Positions 24,045 through 35,034 of a stretch of 64,000 nucleotides of DNA are shown piece by piece. The stretch's first letter is position 1, and the number at the start of each line of letters is the position of its first letter. The notes below the pieces were generated by a model. That model worked only from the letters and a program-made list of their open reading frames with translations, made no database searches and was not told the DNA's origin. Source of the DNA: Pardosa pseudoannulata (Eukaryota > Arthropoda > Arachnida > Araneae > Lycosidae). The position numbers and the translations under genes are program-made. The stretch lies in the NCBI GenBank assembly GCA_032207245.1, contig CM063510.1, positions 47,911,625 through 47,975,624 on the forward strand. Reading direction: 5' to 3'.

Positions 24045-24840
24045 CAGTGGACTCCTCTTAATGTGATAGCGGTTAAAGCTATCAATCGCTTATTGTTATC
24101 GAAATCACTTGGTCTCGATTTTCTCTATTCATTTGTATGTTAAAATTATCGCTTTATGTGATCGTTACATCAGTTAATGTTATCAGTTTTCGAACCTCAT
24201 TTTAACTGGCAAAGGAATATTCACAATATATTCAGAAGGAACCCATTATTTTCTTTCCCTTCGCTGTTGTTTGAATTTCCGAGAATTCTCCTCTTCAACC
24301 TAGGGAAATGGGTAATGAACAAAGGAGTGAGAAATTACACGTTCCTGGAATTTTTCAGAAATACGCACACCCTGCTGGTGGTCAATGGTTGTCAGATAAG
24401 CAGAAGGCAACACATTATTATCGGAACTGAGAAGGAGAGTATTCACATTTTATGCCTTGCTCGCTTACATGCAGCTTGTCGATATGGAAGCCAGAAAGTG
24501 AAATGATTTAACGTTAAAACAAAAGATCGAAATTTTAAATCGTTATGGCAGGTTGATTATGATTACGAACAATTTATCAATGAGCTTATTAGAAAAAATT
24601 GTAGACAGTCAATAACTGATCAATTTTTTTTAATTATGTATACAATTCTTATGCTTTAAAGGGTAATGTACAGTACATAAAATATAAAGTGTGTTTTTTC
24701 ATTTTATTTTGAAATTTAGTACGTGTGAATGAAAGGGGGGGTAAATATATCTAATTTTGCATATGGTTTATTGTAATCAGTCGGTTATTGTTATTAAAAT
24801 CACTGTGTCCCAAACTGATCACATTAAGCGGAGTCCACTG
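24045..24840 (+). mobile_element. pogo/Tigger-like element, internally deleted
   Basis: Left CAGTGGACTCCTCTTAATGT and inverted right CAGTGGACTCCGCTTAATGT match over about 22 bp with one mismatch, with TA on both sides. Near 24520 a short reading KIEILNRYG resembles the transposase N-terminus and near 24615 RQSITDQFF resembles its C-terminus. A large internal deletion that joined both ends of the gene would explain this. Confidence 0.8.
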
Positions 24841-24842
24841 TA

Positions 24843-25560
24843 TTATATCTGTGATCATATAAAGGTGTGCATACACAACATAGTGTTTCATGTAAGCAGT
24901 TCAGAGTAATGAAAATAAGTAATCAGTGATGTGAAATTTTTGATACAAATAAAATAAATGTGAACGTTACGTTTATACACTGTTTTCATCCTGTGGGAAT
25001 ATTTTAAAATAATTTGTATCATGGGGGAGGGGGGTTAAACTACTAAAATCAACCTTGAGGGTGTTATTGTTTTATCCTGGCATATTTATCATACATGTTT
25101 TACATTATTTCAGCTCTAACTAAACAGTGAGTATATCCTGTTTTGATGCAACATACGAAATTTAATGAGGCAAAAAAAGATTAATAAACGTTTCTCAAGT
25201 TGAGACACACATTTAATTTTACAACAGGATTGTTTTTAGTTTAAGATCTTTATTATGCTTCTTAAAATGTATCTTTATTTCCTCTCTTTATGTAATATTG
25301 CCTTAGGTATACAAAAAATCAAAGAGTAATTTGCTTTCAAAATCATAAAAGTTTTTTGCTGTAATTCAATGAGTTAGTTTTAATGATTGCACTACTGAGG
25401 TTTTTATTTCCTTTAAAACACTTAGCCGGAAAACAGAGAAATGCTATACAGTTGTACAGGAACAGTACAGGCTTATGACTAGAATCTTAAGCAAAACTCA
25501 TGATTCAGTCGAAACCAATTCACTAACCAGAGGTTTGCATTTTACTTTATTTAGAAAGGT
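24843..25560. other. no recognised gene
   Basis: AT-rich sequence; I see no exon or known repeat. Confidence 0.4.
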
Positions 25561-25566
25561 ATACGT

Positions 25567-25760
25567 CGGGTAGTGGTAACTCAGGTTACAAAGGCAGTGT
25601 TATCGCAACCGGAGACTAGCGGGATCGGTACGTAAATTATGTTTGTGGTCGCATTGTCCTCTAAATTTTCAAACGATAGCTCTGGAGGTGGCAAATCAAG
25701 CTTTGAGGTATTCTGCTCATTTCCTCATTCTAAATTACGAGGGCTCGTTCTTGAAGTTAA
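25567..25760 (+). repeat. SINE-B copy 3, diverged
   Basis: GTAGTGGTAACTCAGGTTAC, then GCGGGATCGG, then GTGGTCGCATTGTCCTCTAA parallel SINE-B copy 1 (GTGGTCGCAATGTCCTCCAA). The 3' half is less clear. Confidence 0.55.
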
Positions 25761-25885
25761 GTCAGTCATCTGCCCACGTGGTTCCTCGCTCAAAGTGAAG
25801 CTGCATATTAATTACCCTTAGCCATGGACTAATCGCATACTAGTTTAGTCTAGTCCCTAGTCTTGGCTTTCCTACACCAGGGACG

Positions 25886-25949
25886 TTTGGTTTGGTTTGG
25901 AGGGCTACGGTCTACATTTTGCAATACAAGGGTCTACTATTTAAAGCCG
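25886..25949 (-). repeat. SINE-A 3' half, interrupted copy
   Basis: TTGGTTTGGAGGGCTACGG and TTAAAGCCG belong to the SINE-A tail. The copy continues at 26557 after a 607-bp insertion. Confidence 0.8.
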
Positions 25950-26556
25950 TGTACTACCTGTAACCAACCACCTACCGGAAGTTGGGTGTAGGGTGTTAGA
26001 TTGCTGGTTCAGTCTGACCTTCCGGCAGCAATGCATTACGCAGGGGGCTAAGTCAACTTAAAATATAAAAAAAAAATGTAGACAAACTAGACAAATTAGT
26101 ACAACCAATGCAATTTACAGAAGTGCGGGGGATACTCCGAAAGAGTCCTGCCCAGATTAAAAGTCCGGTTGACCAGGTGTACTACATGGAACTTTCTGCA
26201 CGACAGTAGGTGTTGGTATGTGAATCAATAACAGCACAGGGCAGCTGTGATGGCCATTAGTGAAGGAGTACTTTGCCCCTTGAGGTACGGTTTTAAGCTA
26301 AGATCTTCATGGCCGCAAGATGGCGCCTTGATTTGCGGTGAGCCAGTCAACCAGGATCCTGGCCTTCCTTATCAGTACCAGGTTTTTTGATTAAGATCTC
26401 TGCCCTGGGTTCCTTGGATGTATTGGAGGGTTTCTTAAGGTGAAAGTCGTGTGTCAGAAGGTAGTAGTGCAAATAGTGATTGGAGTGACCGACTGCACAG
26501 CAGACACAATCTCCCGGTGAGCTATCAGAGACGTGGAACCTGGGGCGATAAACTGC
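25950..26556. mobile_element. unclassified 607-bp insertion inside SINE-A
   Basis: The inserted DNA is bordered by a duplicated TTAAAGCCG (25941-25949 and 26557-26565), which marks the target site. It is GC-richer than the region and has an internal A-rich run near 26070. On the minus strand one frame has a few Cys/His residues that could be a decayed zinc knuckle of a LINE gag protein, but this is weak. No inverted ends were found. Confidence 0.55.
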
Positions 26557-26662
26557 TTAAAGCCGATTCCTAACGATTACGAAAACCATGCCACAGTGGG
26601 GTTCAAACCCACGAACTCTGGTTCCAAACATCAGCGCCCTAAACTTATGGCCATCGTTCGGC
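26557..26662 (-). repeat. SINE-A 5' half, interrupted copy
   Basis: The segment continues the SINE from 25949 through AAAGCCGATTCC and the B box (GGGTTCAAACCC on +) to GCCATCGTTCGGC, the 5' end. Confidence 0.8.
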
Positions 26663-27134
26663 CCTACACCAAAGAGAGTTACAACAACAGATATATCATG
26701 AAAATGTAAAACACTCTATTCAATAAAAAAGCCTGTATGTTTTTCTGCATATTTCATATATGTTTATGTGTTATCTATAAAATGAATAATTATCATTCAG
26801 GTAATTAAACTGTTACATAATTTTTAACGTCTAATTACTTCTAAATTAATTCTCCTTCTACATTTATTCAAATATGGTAGAGTTTTTAGATGTTTTACAC
26901 AAAAATAATTATCAATTCATTGTACAGTGTGTAGATTTAAAATCGCTTTAATTTGAGTTGTGTGGTAATATCTACATACCTTAAATTATCTTGCTAACTG
27001 TAACATAACATATAATTTTGTCCCCAAAAATATCCATTAATTGTTTTACATTTTTCATGATAATCACCAGGATGGATTCTTTCATGGTTTTATTAGAGCT
27101 GAAACAGGTCATAAATGTCTCACATTTTTTTTTC
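26663..27134. other. no recognised gene
   Basis: AT-rich sequence between SINE-A and the Tc1 element; nothing recognised. Confidence 0.4.
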
Positions 27135-27136
27135 TA

Positions 27137-28641
27137 CACTCATGTCCATAAATTAAGGATAATGAAGTTCAGGCAATGAAAGAGACAAAAGCAAAACAAA
27201 TTTGACTTATTTGTAAAGTCTATTTATTAAACAAAAGGTAAAGAGAAAAAAAGATGCTATATGTTTGACATAATTAATAAAAATTGCGATTTTTACTCCC
27301 TGGAGCAAATTTCAAAAAAGAACCTATTTCCAGAAAACAGTATAACATGGTTAGTATGATGGTTAATACGGAGTATGTTTCCCGGACGATGCAATACAAA
27401 CGTTACAACGCCTACGCATGCTGAGTATCAGATTATCAATCTGATATTGGGGAAAATTACACCACTCATCAAGCAATGCCCTCCGAAGTTCCGATAGACA
27501 GTTGGGAGGGGGTTGACGGGCTGCAATTCGTCGGCCAAGCATGTCCCACACATGCTCTATTGGATTCAAGTCCGGTGAGTATGCTGGCCAATCCATACGG
27601 GTGATATCCTCCGATTGAAGGCATTCGTCTACAATGTTTGCACGGTGAGGTCGGGTGTTGTCATCCATATACAGAAATTCAGGACCCATGGCGCCCCGAA
27701 ACAAACGTACATGTTGTTCCAGAATGACATCCCGATAGATGTGGCCTGTCATCGTTACACTCTGAACATGCAGGTCAGTTCTGGAACCAAGAATAATTCC
27801 TCCCCAAACGAGCCATCCTGCACCACCGTAACGGTGTCGTTCAGTGGTGTTCTCTTGGTGGTAACGGGTACTTGTCGCTCTCGATATGAAAGCCCGACGG
27901 GAATCAGAATGTAAACTGAACCTGGATTCGTCGGAAAACATCACACAAGACCACTGTTGCGGTGTCCACAATGCATGCTCTCTAGCCCAGCATAATCGCA
28001 GGCGACAGTGAGTTGCGGTAAGGGGAACACATCTGACAGGCCTATGAGCATATAGACCAATGTTCCCTAAGCGTCTGTAAACGGTCTGCCTTGAAACTGT
28101 CTTACCGGTAGCTGAAGAGAGCTGACGAGACAGGTCTGATGCTGTGCCCCGTCTGTTTCTTTTGGCAGTAACTGCCAAATACCGGTCATCATTCGGCGTA
28201 GTAACTCGGGGGCGACCTGTGCTGTAACATCTACTCACATTACCATCATGTTTGAATCGTTGCCAAAGCCTGGAGATGACACTCTGGGCGATTCCAAGTT
28301 CCTCGGATACTTCCAGCTGGGTACGTCCACATTCCAGTCGTCCGATAATTCTATCACGTAAAAAATCATCCAAATGCTTCCTTTGTGCCATAACTATGCG
28401 GTTATTGCACTGAAAGACTTTTAAAGCGCTTGTGAACAATTTTACTTCTTTGCTACCATTCCTTATATACCCCTTTCATACACTCTCGTCATTGTGACGT
28501 ACTATCCGCGCCATCTGGTGGTTTCCTGCAATTTGCATATTCTTCTTCAAGATGTGTGTGATAATTCTACAGGTGAAATTTTTATTTTAGAGCTCAATTT
28601 CTGTGTGATTCTGAATTATCCTTAATTTATGGACATGAGTG
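27137..28641 (-). mobile_element. complete Tc1-like transposon
   Basis: The 27-bp terminal inverted repeats are identical (CACTCATGTCCATAAATTAA at the left, its inverse at the right end), and TA is duplicated outside (27135-27136, 28642-28643). Total length is 1,505 bp. It encloses one uninterrupted transposase on the minus strand. It is the least decayed transposon in the window. Confidence 0.95.
27363..28391 (-). CDS. Tc1-family DDE transposase
   Basis: Cuts and pastes its own element at TA sites. I chose the ATG at 28391 (MAQRKHLDDFLRDRIIGRLE), which gives 342 residues, the usual Tc1 length; an upstream in-frame ATG at 28439 would add 16 residues outside the family pattern. Residues ~1-110 form the paired-like helix-turn-helix DNA-binding part (QLEVSEELGIAQSVISRLWQ, then the GRPR hook). 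The catalytic DD34E set is visible: MFSDESRF, YMDDNTRPH and YSPDLNPIEHVWD. The second motif reads DNTRPH where DNARPH is usual, a mild change next to the catalytic Asp. There are no internal stops or frameshifts. It lies between identical terminal repeats, so a recent, possibly still active copy is plausible. Activity is inferred. Confidence 0.95.
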   Translation of the reverse strand: MAQRKHLDDFLRDRIIGRLECGRTQLEVSEELGIAQSVISRLWQRFKHDGNVSRCYSTGRPRVTTPNDDRYLAVTAKRNRRGTASDLSRQLSSATGKTVSRQTVYRRLGNIGLYAHRPVRCVPLTATHCRLRLCWAREHALWTPQQWSCVMFSDESRFSLHSDSRRAFISRATSTRYHQENTTERHRYGGAGWLVWGGIILGSRTDLHVQSVTMTGHIYRDVILEQHVRLFRGAMGPEFLYMDDNTRPHRANIVDECLQSEDITRMDWPAYSPDLNPIEHVWDMLGRRIAARQPPPNCLSELRRALLDEWCNFPQYQIDNLILSMRRRCNVCIASSGKHTPY

Positions 28642-28669
28642 TAGTTTGTAACAGTCCTCTAGCAGCTAA

Positions 28670-28900
28670 AGACAAAAACATTCAGTCAGCCTCCAGCATT
28701 TAGAGAATTATCATTGCCATTATTTTGTCTTATTAATCTTTAATTGTTTTGTACCTAATTGTTTTGTGTCTCAGTATGTTTTAAATATAATATTATTTTG
28801 AGCTTGCCGATGTTTGTCATTTTTTAAGATTACTTTGTCACAAATTTTATTAAGTATCTTATGACCTATTGGAACCCTGTTCTTTAGAAGTTATGAAGTC
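28670..28900. mobile_element. fragment of a dispersed hAT-like repeat
   Basis: TTAATTGTTTTGTACCTAA-like sequence and GAGCTTGCCGATGTTTGT parallel 46700-46820 (GAGCTAGCCGATGTTTGT). It is part of the same repeat family as the hAT-like element at 46629. Confidence 0.45.
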
Positions 28901-29269
28901 CCTCAATGGTTAGGCTGAACTGAAACTTATCAGTAAAAGTTTTGAAAGACATTCAAAAATATAAAAAGTAATTTGTACATCATTTTAGATATTTTTGTAA
29001 GCTGTTAAAGTAATTCAAATTATTATTTTAAATCTGTATCTTTCACTCTTCACATGTTATGTATATACCTTAATAAAAACAAAAATATAATTCCTCCCCT
29101 TTTTACCTCTCAGAACGTCTGTATGAAAGTTATTGCTGCCCTCGGAGTATGTGGCATCACAAAAAGTTGCAAGGTCGCCCACACTTGCTCTAAAATAAAT
29201 TTTGGAAAGCGAAAAAAATTTACAAAACTTTATCAAATAATTTCATTCAGCAAATTTTTATACATACAT

Positions 29270-29438
29270 GGTTTGGAATGCTACGGTTTACGTTTTTGCT
29301 GCCCTAAAGCTATTGAGAACGGGACCTACTGCTTAAAGCCGATTCCAAACTGTACCAACATCTGTGCCAGAAGAAGGATTCAAACCCGTGGACTACGATA
29401 CCGAAGAGCAGCTCACTACCTTTTGCCCATCGTCCGGC
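29270..29438 (-). repeat. SINE-A
   Basis: Tail GTTTGGAATGCTACGG, body AAAGCCGATTCC, B box region GGATTCAAACCC and 5' end CCCATCGTCCGGC. Near full-length and moderately diverged. Confidence 0.8.
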
Positions 29439-30214
29439 GTATCTGTAGATGATAGAGAAGATTCTGCCAAGGAAATGTGGATTAAAACTGCTATAAAATA
29501 GATTGTTGCAATAAAGGTGGAACAAGTGCTAATTAAAAGGATTTATTTTGTTTTGTGTACGGGTTCGAAATGATTGATACCATAGAACAATCGAAATCTA
29601 GAAGAGAATTATCTACAGCAAACATGTTAGCTGCTTGATAACCATGTATGTATACTACTCAGTATCAGTAGTTTACAACACAAAACTACTAAGAATTAAT
29701 AACACAAAATAAAGCAATCGCCACGAGAATATTCTAGAAAAATCTGAAATTTAGCTAAGCTTTCGAAACTTTTGACATCATTAATAATGTTTATTTGGCG
29801 ACAACATTTAAGTGTCTTAAGCAATCATCAAGTTGCCGATGTGTCGCCAAATAATGGAATTAGCCATTACCCACTGAATTAAAGCAGCTTCGCCTGTACT
29901 TAGCTTTTCACAGCTGGGTGACTTCAATGGAAAGGAAACTACGATGGAAGGCGCTTTGCTGCAATTTAAAAGCGACAACAATAATACAAAAACAAAAGAA
30001 AAAATGAATTTGGAGGAGGAAATTTAAAAAAAAAAATATATATATATTTCAAAAATTAAATTTATTACAAAAATAATCAGATTTTTTACAAACTAGAAAA
30101 AAATATAGAAAAATAACATATTTTGGATTCTAATATTAATGAATTATTATTCTGTAAATATTTGTACCACTTATATTTGTTACATTTGTATACGAAAACT
30201 ATGAAACACTTAAG

Positions 30215-30907
30215 CAGTAGCGTACTGCAGATTTTTATTGTTTTGGGCGGATGCCAAATCTGTCGCTTCCTCCCCACTTCCTACAAAATATATCTTTTTA
30301 TATAAAAGTAAAATTTTTGGAAGCGAAGAAAATGTTAAAACTATAATTAATGAAATATTGCTTATAAATAGCTATATTACTTTAAGAAAATTGTGCAGGC
30401 GTTGCGTAGATTTTTATCGTTTTTTATAGAGGCAAAATTTGTTGCTACATCCCTCTAGAAAATATATCATTATAAAGGTAAAATTTTTGGGAGCGAAGAA
30501 AATACTACGCTGCATAGATTTTTTTCTCTCCTAAATTTAAAATTCTTACAAACTAGAAAACAAACTTTAACAGCGAAAATTTGTTTTGGATTCTAATATT
30601 AATAAATTATGATCTATATATAGTTTTATCACTTTAAAAAAGTTATTGCTAAATGAAGTGTTTAATGGATATCATTCTAAAACTACTGACGGTTGCAATA
30701 CTACAACCATTTTTATTCACCAAAGAAAATAATTCTTAACCAATAATTAATTAACCAACAAAACCAACTTAACCAACAAAAATTTCTTTATCAACATTTA
30801 AATATATATGTCACCTTAGAATTATGTTTTACGATTGCTTTTTTGCAGCGCCCAAATGATGCCCGGGGCTAATGCAACCCCTACCCCACACACACACTAC
30901 GCTACAG
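30215..30907. mobile_element. hAT-type element, 693 bp
   Basis: Ends CAGTAGCGTACTG and inverted CTGTAGCGTAGTG. The 8-bp flanks CACTTAAG (30207-30214) and CACCTAAA (30908-30915) match at 6 of 8. Within it, a segment containing TAAAATTTTTGG.AGCGAAGAAAAT is tandemly repeated (30307 and 30479). CCCGGGGCTAATGCAACCCC near the right end is typical of hAT subterminal sequence. No transposase remains. Confidence 0.6.
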
Positions 30908-31681
30908 CACCTAAATGGACATTCTTAAATTCCACATTGTTTCCCAATCACATACTTTTTGCCATTGCATAAGCGAGAAAAGTTTATTGCCCTCCACCTC
31001 TGGTCAAATTTCGTAATGTTTCTAAAAAAATAGTATGTCTACCTTAGTAAGTGGTAAATTTATTTCAGGTGCAGTAACTGTTACAAGACGAAGGAAAAGT
31101 TCAAGGTTAAAAGAATGTTCTAGTCCTGTCTGCTACCCCCTGCAGGTCACCGACCCACAGAATGCAGGTCAGGATATCCCCCCCCGAAAAAAATTGTATG
31201 TAGTGAATCTGCTTTATCGCTTTCACCCCCTGTATTGGCTTGCAGTTCTGACGCTTGCAGTCAAATTGTAAACAAATGATGTTTACTTCACTCGAAATTA
31301 CTCGACCCTGCGTACTTCAACGCAGGGGCGAATAAGGAATTTGCACATGTGGGGGATTCGAACAACTTCGTTTTCTGATAATTCCAGACTCGTAAATTCC
31401 AAAAATGTTCTCAATTATGTAAAAAACTAGGTCAATCATTTCAAAAATTATTTTTAATTAAAGTCAAGCAAAAATCACGTGACATCAAAACGCTCCGTGA
31501 TTGTTTGTGAAGTCATCGTTCACATTATCTAATATTTTCTTATTGTTTGTAAGCGCGCACTATTTTCCGATTTTGTTTTTGCAAATTCTTGGAGTTTTCT
31601 AACTATTAAAATTTATTTTTATTTAAACCAGAAGGTTTATTTTATCGATCTCGATAGCTTAATTATCTCAATTTGTTATAA

Positions 31682-31817
31682 ATGTCTCTTCTACCTGGAT
31701 TTACCAAAGGACAGTCGGACAACCTCCCAAAATTGACATGATGCAAATGTTTTCGTTCTTGGGAAAAAACCCGGATTTTATGGGAGCAGAAATACGGCAT
31801 AATAATTAAAACCCAAA
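31682..31817 (+). pseudogene. broken first exon inside repeat copy B
   Basis: The sequence starts identically to the exon at 4272 (MSLLPGFTKGQSDNLPK), but a one-base deletion after CTCCCAAAA shifts the frame into a stop. The exon end reads CAAAGTTATG instead of CAAAGGTGTG, so the splice donor is lost as well. A small insertion lies near ATACGGCATAATAATT. This copy cannot make the exon's peptide. Confidence 0.55.
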
Positions 31818-32023
31818 GTTATGTAAAATCATTTATATATTTATCCATTTTTACTTAGCATGTATTAATATTTTATTCATGCTAATAATAGCTCTTCTGT
31901 TTGTAGACATAGACAAGTCAAATAAATATACATATACCATATACACACATTTGTAGCAGCATCTCTTTTTATAAATAGAGATGGATGTAATATCAAAATA
32001 AAAATTAGAGGAGGTATTTATTG

Positions 32024-32090
32024 TCGGTCTCATTAGTCCGCATGTTGCAAAAAGTAGACCTTAGCGTTCCAAAACTAAACCAATTCTTAG
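32024..32090 (+). repeat. SINE-A fragment inside repeat B
   Basis: Orthologous in position to 4614-4675: CGGTCTCATTAG, TTGCAAAAAGTAGACC, CCAAAACTAAACC. Confidence 0.7.
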
Positions 32091-33593
32091 ATATTTTAAA
32101 TTTGATGAAAAGAAATTTTAAATGTTTGAAAGGCTTTACTTAACTATTTATACATTTTTAAATAGCAATACAATTTTATTGACTTTTATATTAATTTTAA
32201 ATTAAAAAATGTATAAAGTTTCTGAAATTAAATTTAATTTTTAAAGTAATATCATTATGAAGTATTTTAAAAATATACTTTTTTTAAATTAGTCACCAAT
32301 GTAATTGAAAAATATCACTGTGAATTGATACACTTAAGAAAGTATTATTTTATAATATCTTGAAAATACATAACCTTCCCCTCCCCCGAGTTATTTATTA
32401 GGTAATTATATGCTTTAGATATTTATATGCTTTACGATATTTATATGCTTTATCAAACATTTATTGTACTTGAACTCTGTGATAATACTCGAAAAATAGC
32501 AGTTTTAAAAGTTAAATAGCACTGGTTAATCAACAGTCCATTTAAAGGTTTAGATGTATTTTTATATACTTTAATTGTTCTAAATTAGTAATATTTAAAC
32601 AAAAGCAAGCATTTACTTATCGAAAAATAGTCTTCACAAACCCATAGAGATTATTTATATGATAATTTGGGGTTTAATTTCTCATCTCTTTTCATCGCAT
32701 TTGTCCAGAATTTACGTGTTTGTGGATTTTTGAGAACGCTGAAAAATATCTTCTCATTGCAATTAGTTGCTTTATTTTTACAGAGTAGCACAATACAATA
32801 TTTATAATATGATTTTTTAATGCCAGACATAATAAAAAAAATTCTATTATATGCGATACTTTACACAGAAATAAATTTAAAAGTCGCCTTTTAACATGTA
32901 AACAACGGTGGGTGTTTTAATGAACGATGACGTCACAAACTCGGAGGAGGAAAAGTATCGTTTTTGAGATATGTTAAAGAGTCCGCTATAAAAACATTAG
33001 AAATCACTAATTAGGCCCCCAAATGAAAGAAAAATAGGTACTGTCGTGATTACTTTTTTTGTCTTCTATTGTTTAAAATTAAAATTAGAAAACGTGAAAA
33101 TTCCTCATTGAACCATCCATTATGGGGTCCAGAAAATTTTCTTTTTACCGCGACCCAACCCTCTCAAAGAAATAGAGCACACAGAAAACGTAAAATAATA
33201 AACAAAATAAAACTTAATATGAAAGACTAAAACAAATTTTTAATTTTTAAACAATAAAAATATTTATATACAATGATAAATTTTAGTTTTTCTAGAAATG
33301 TTTGAATAGTTTGTTTATAAACTAAAAAAATATTTTATTAAATGTCTAGCAGATGTAAGTATATAATAAATATGAATAAATTTTATTCAACAATTCTGTT
33401 TTCTACAAAGTTTTTAATTCAGTAAAATTTATCACAGTTAATATTATTCAAAGAATTTTGTTTAATGTATAAAATGATGTATAATTGTTTATTATATAGA
33501 GTTGTGCAACAGAAAAATAAATTATCTTATTTACAAATCTTTTCGAAATAGCAGTTTGGCCGGGACCTAGAAATTTGTCTCATCTGTCTCTGT

Positions 33594-33870
33594 CAGAGGC
33601 TCCCAAACTTGTCTAGACCACTGCCCCCTTTACAAGTAAAAAATATTCGAACACCTCCTTTTCCATAATAGTTAATAATACCAAATACTAAAATATTGTT
33701 GCATGTTATCTATATATGTTTTATCTTGTTTATAACTCTTTCAAAATTGTAAAAAACTGCAAAAAAAGAAAAAAAAGCACCGAATGAGTAGTTTATCAAT
33801 TTATAGTTGTTTATGGAAAGTCGTAAACTAATGGTCTCTCAAAAGAATTTTAGAGTGACATCCTGATATT
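33594..33870. mobile_element. hAT-like fragment
   Basis: CAGAGGCTCCCAAACTTGTC, then ACCACTGCCCCCTTTAC, resembles the CAG.GGTTCTCAAACTTTTT left ends at 43402, 44824 and 46629. A right end was not located. Confidence 0.4.
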
Positions 33871-33903
33871 CTTACGCGGGACTGATGAGAGTCTAGGAGT
33901 TCT

Positions 33904-34085
33904 GGTTTGGTTTGCTTTGGAGCGCTATGGCCTACTGTTTTGCTACACTAGGGCTAATGAGACCGGGACATATGCTGCTTGAAGTCGATTCCGGACGGCT
34001 ACAAACATCCGTGGCAGCAGCAGGATTCGAACTCATAAACTACGGTACTGAAAAGATGTGTATTACTATTCGGCCTTCGTTCGGA
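33904..34085 (-). repeat. SINE-A
   Basis: Reverse-complement tail GGTTTGGTTTGCTTTGGAGC, body GTCGATTCCGGACGGCTAC, B-box region GGATTCGAACTC and 5' end CGGCCTTCGTTCGG. Confidence 0.8.
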
Positions 34086-34277
34086 AAGTGTATAGGAGAG
34101 ATTTTTGAATAGGAACTACTTTATCTTAGCAGGCCATATAATGTCCGATTCAATAGGACGTGAAATTACCTTTCCAGTGTCAGTAAAATTGAATCAGGAT
34201 GCTGGCATGTTTTGCTCGCAGTTGTTCAGTTTCATTAGAATAATGTGGGCCAAAGCGATGACTTCCATTGCAATGAC

Positions 34278-34459
34278 GCCGAACGATGGCCGAATGGTAG
34301 AGCGCTGCTCTTCGGAACCGGAGTTCGTGGGTTCGAATCCCGCTGATGGCATGGATGTTTGTAGCCGTTCGGAATCGGCTTTAAACTGTAGGTCCCGGTC
34401 TCATTAGCCCTCGTGTGCAAAACAGTAGACCGTAGCGCTCCAAACCAAACCAAACCAAA
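34278..34459 (+). repeat. SINE-A, complete with target duplication
   Basis: This 182-bp copy is flanked by a perfect 14-bp duplication TCCATTGCAATGAC (34264-34277 and 34460-34473). The tRNA-like head has an A box (TGGCCGAATGGTAGAGCG) and a consensus B box (GGTTCGAATCCC). The tail ends (CCAAA)n-like. The duplication length implies copying by a LINE endonuclease. It is one of the best reference copies in the window. Confidence 0.93.
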
Positions 34460-34473
34460 TCCATTGCAATGAC

Positions 34474-34905
34474 TTTTGAGTGATGGTCCGGAGGCATAGG
34501 ATTGCGATTGTCGCCTCTCAAAATTTCCTGTCCTCTTTTTCGGCTCATTCGGTTTCCCGTCTCTTTAGGTGCAATGAGCTAAATTCTTTCTTTCTACTCC
34601 TTTCTGTTCTGGCTCGCGTGATTCGATCCACCCTCACTAATTTCGGCTTCAAGAGGTCCGCTAAGCATCCAGTTGTTTTCCAAATTCTCTCCCTCTCTCA
34701 GAGCTCGTCTTCTGCGTTCGCTAGTGGATTGCGCCTGCGGCGCGACGTGCGCTCTCCGGGTTCTTTGAAGGGTTCAGCGCAAGATCTAGTAGTCTTATAC
34801 TTGCGATCTGCCCACCACCGCCGGGATAAACCGCCGCCGGGATATGGCCTCACGGCCATATGGGCCCGATTTCCGCTTGATTGTCTTATTTGAATTCGTG
34901 TAGTA
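34474..34905. other. GC-rich block of unknown origin
   Basis: About 430 bp much richer in C+G and CpG than the surroundings. It contains a duplicated CCGCCGGGATA motif near 34827-34850 and the palindrome ATGGCCTCACGGCCAT. An open frame of 137 codons on + is rich in Ser/Arg without a recognisable domain. It may be a retroelement fragment (for example a LINE end) or a GC-rich regulatory segment; I cannot decide. Confidence 0.3.
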
Positions 34906-35034
34906 AAGAGTAGACCATTGTGAATTTAACGAGGTGCTACCGATGATCACGGGATTTGAATAGAATAATGGCTCGAGGCATCTACAAATTCTCCCCTCAT
35001 TTCGTCCATTTAGTTACTTAGAAGCAGGGTTGGC

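Larger units (their letters stand above)
31332..33108 (+). mobile_element. 1.8-kb repeat with inverted ends, copy B
   Basis: The copy aligns with 3923-5724 from ATAAGGAATTTGCAC to AAAATTCCTCAT, with scattered substitutions and small indels. The inner inverted pair (TCATCGTTCA near 31513 and ATGAACGATGACGTCAC near 32920) is conserved. The first exon here is broken. No TA duplication is evident at this copy. It has lost GAGACC from the inner SINE-A fragment. Confidence 0.6.

Noticed and set aside
27615..27914. 99-codon open frame on the plus strand
   Set aside because: It is the antisense shadow of the Tc1 transposase.
34300..34352. Possible tRNA gene with a perfect GGTTCGAATCC box
   Set aside because: It is the head of a SINE-A copy with target duplication; the same unit recurs about fifteen times.
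34480..34893. 137-codon open frame as a gene
   Set aside because: It is rich in Ser/Arg because of the GC-rich block, has no domain, and its start context and neighbours do not support it.
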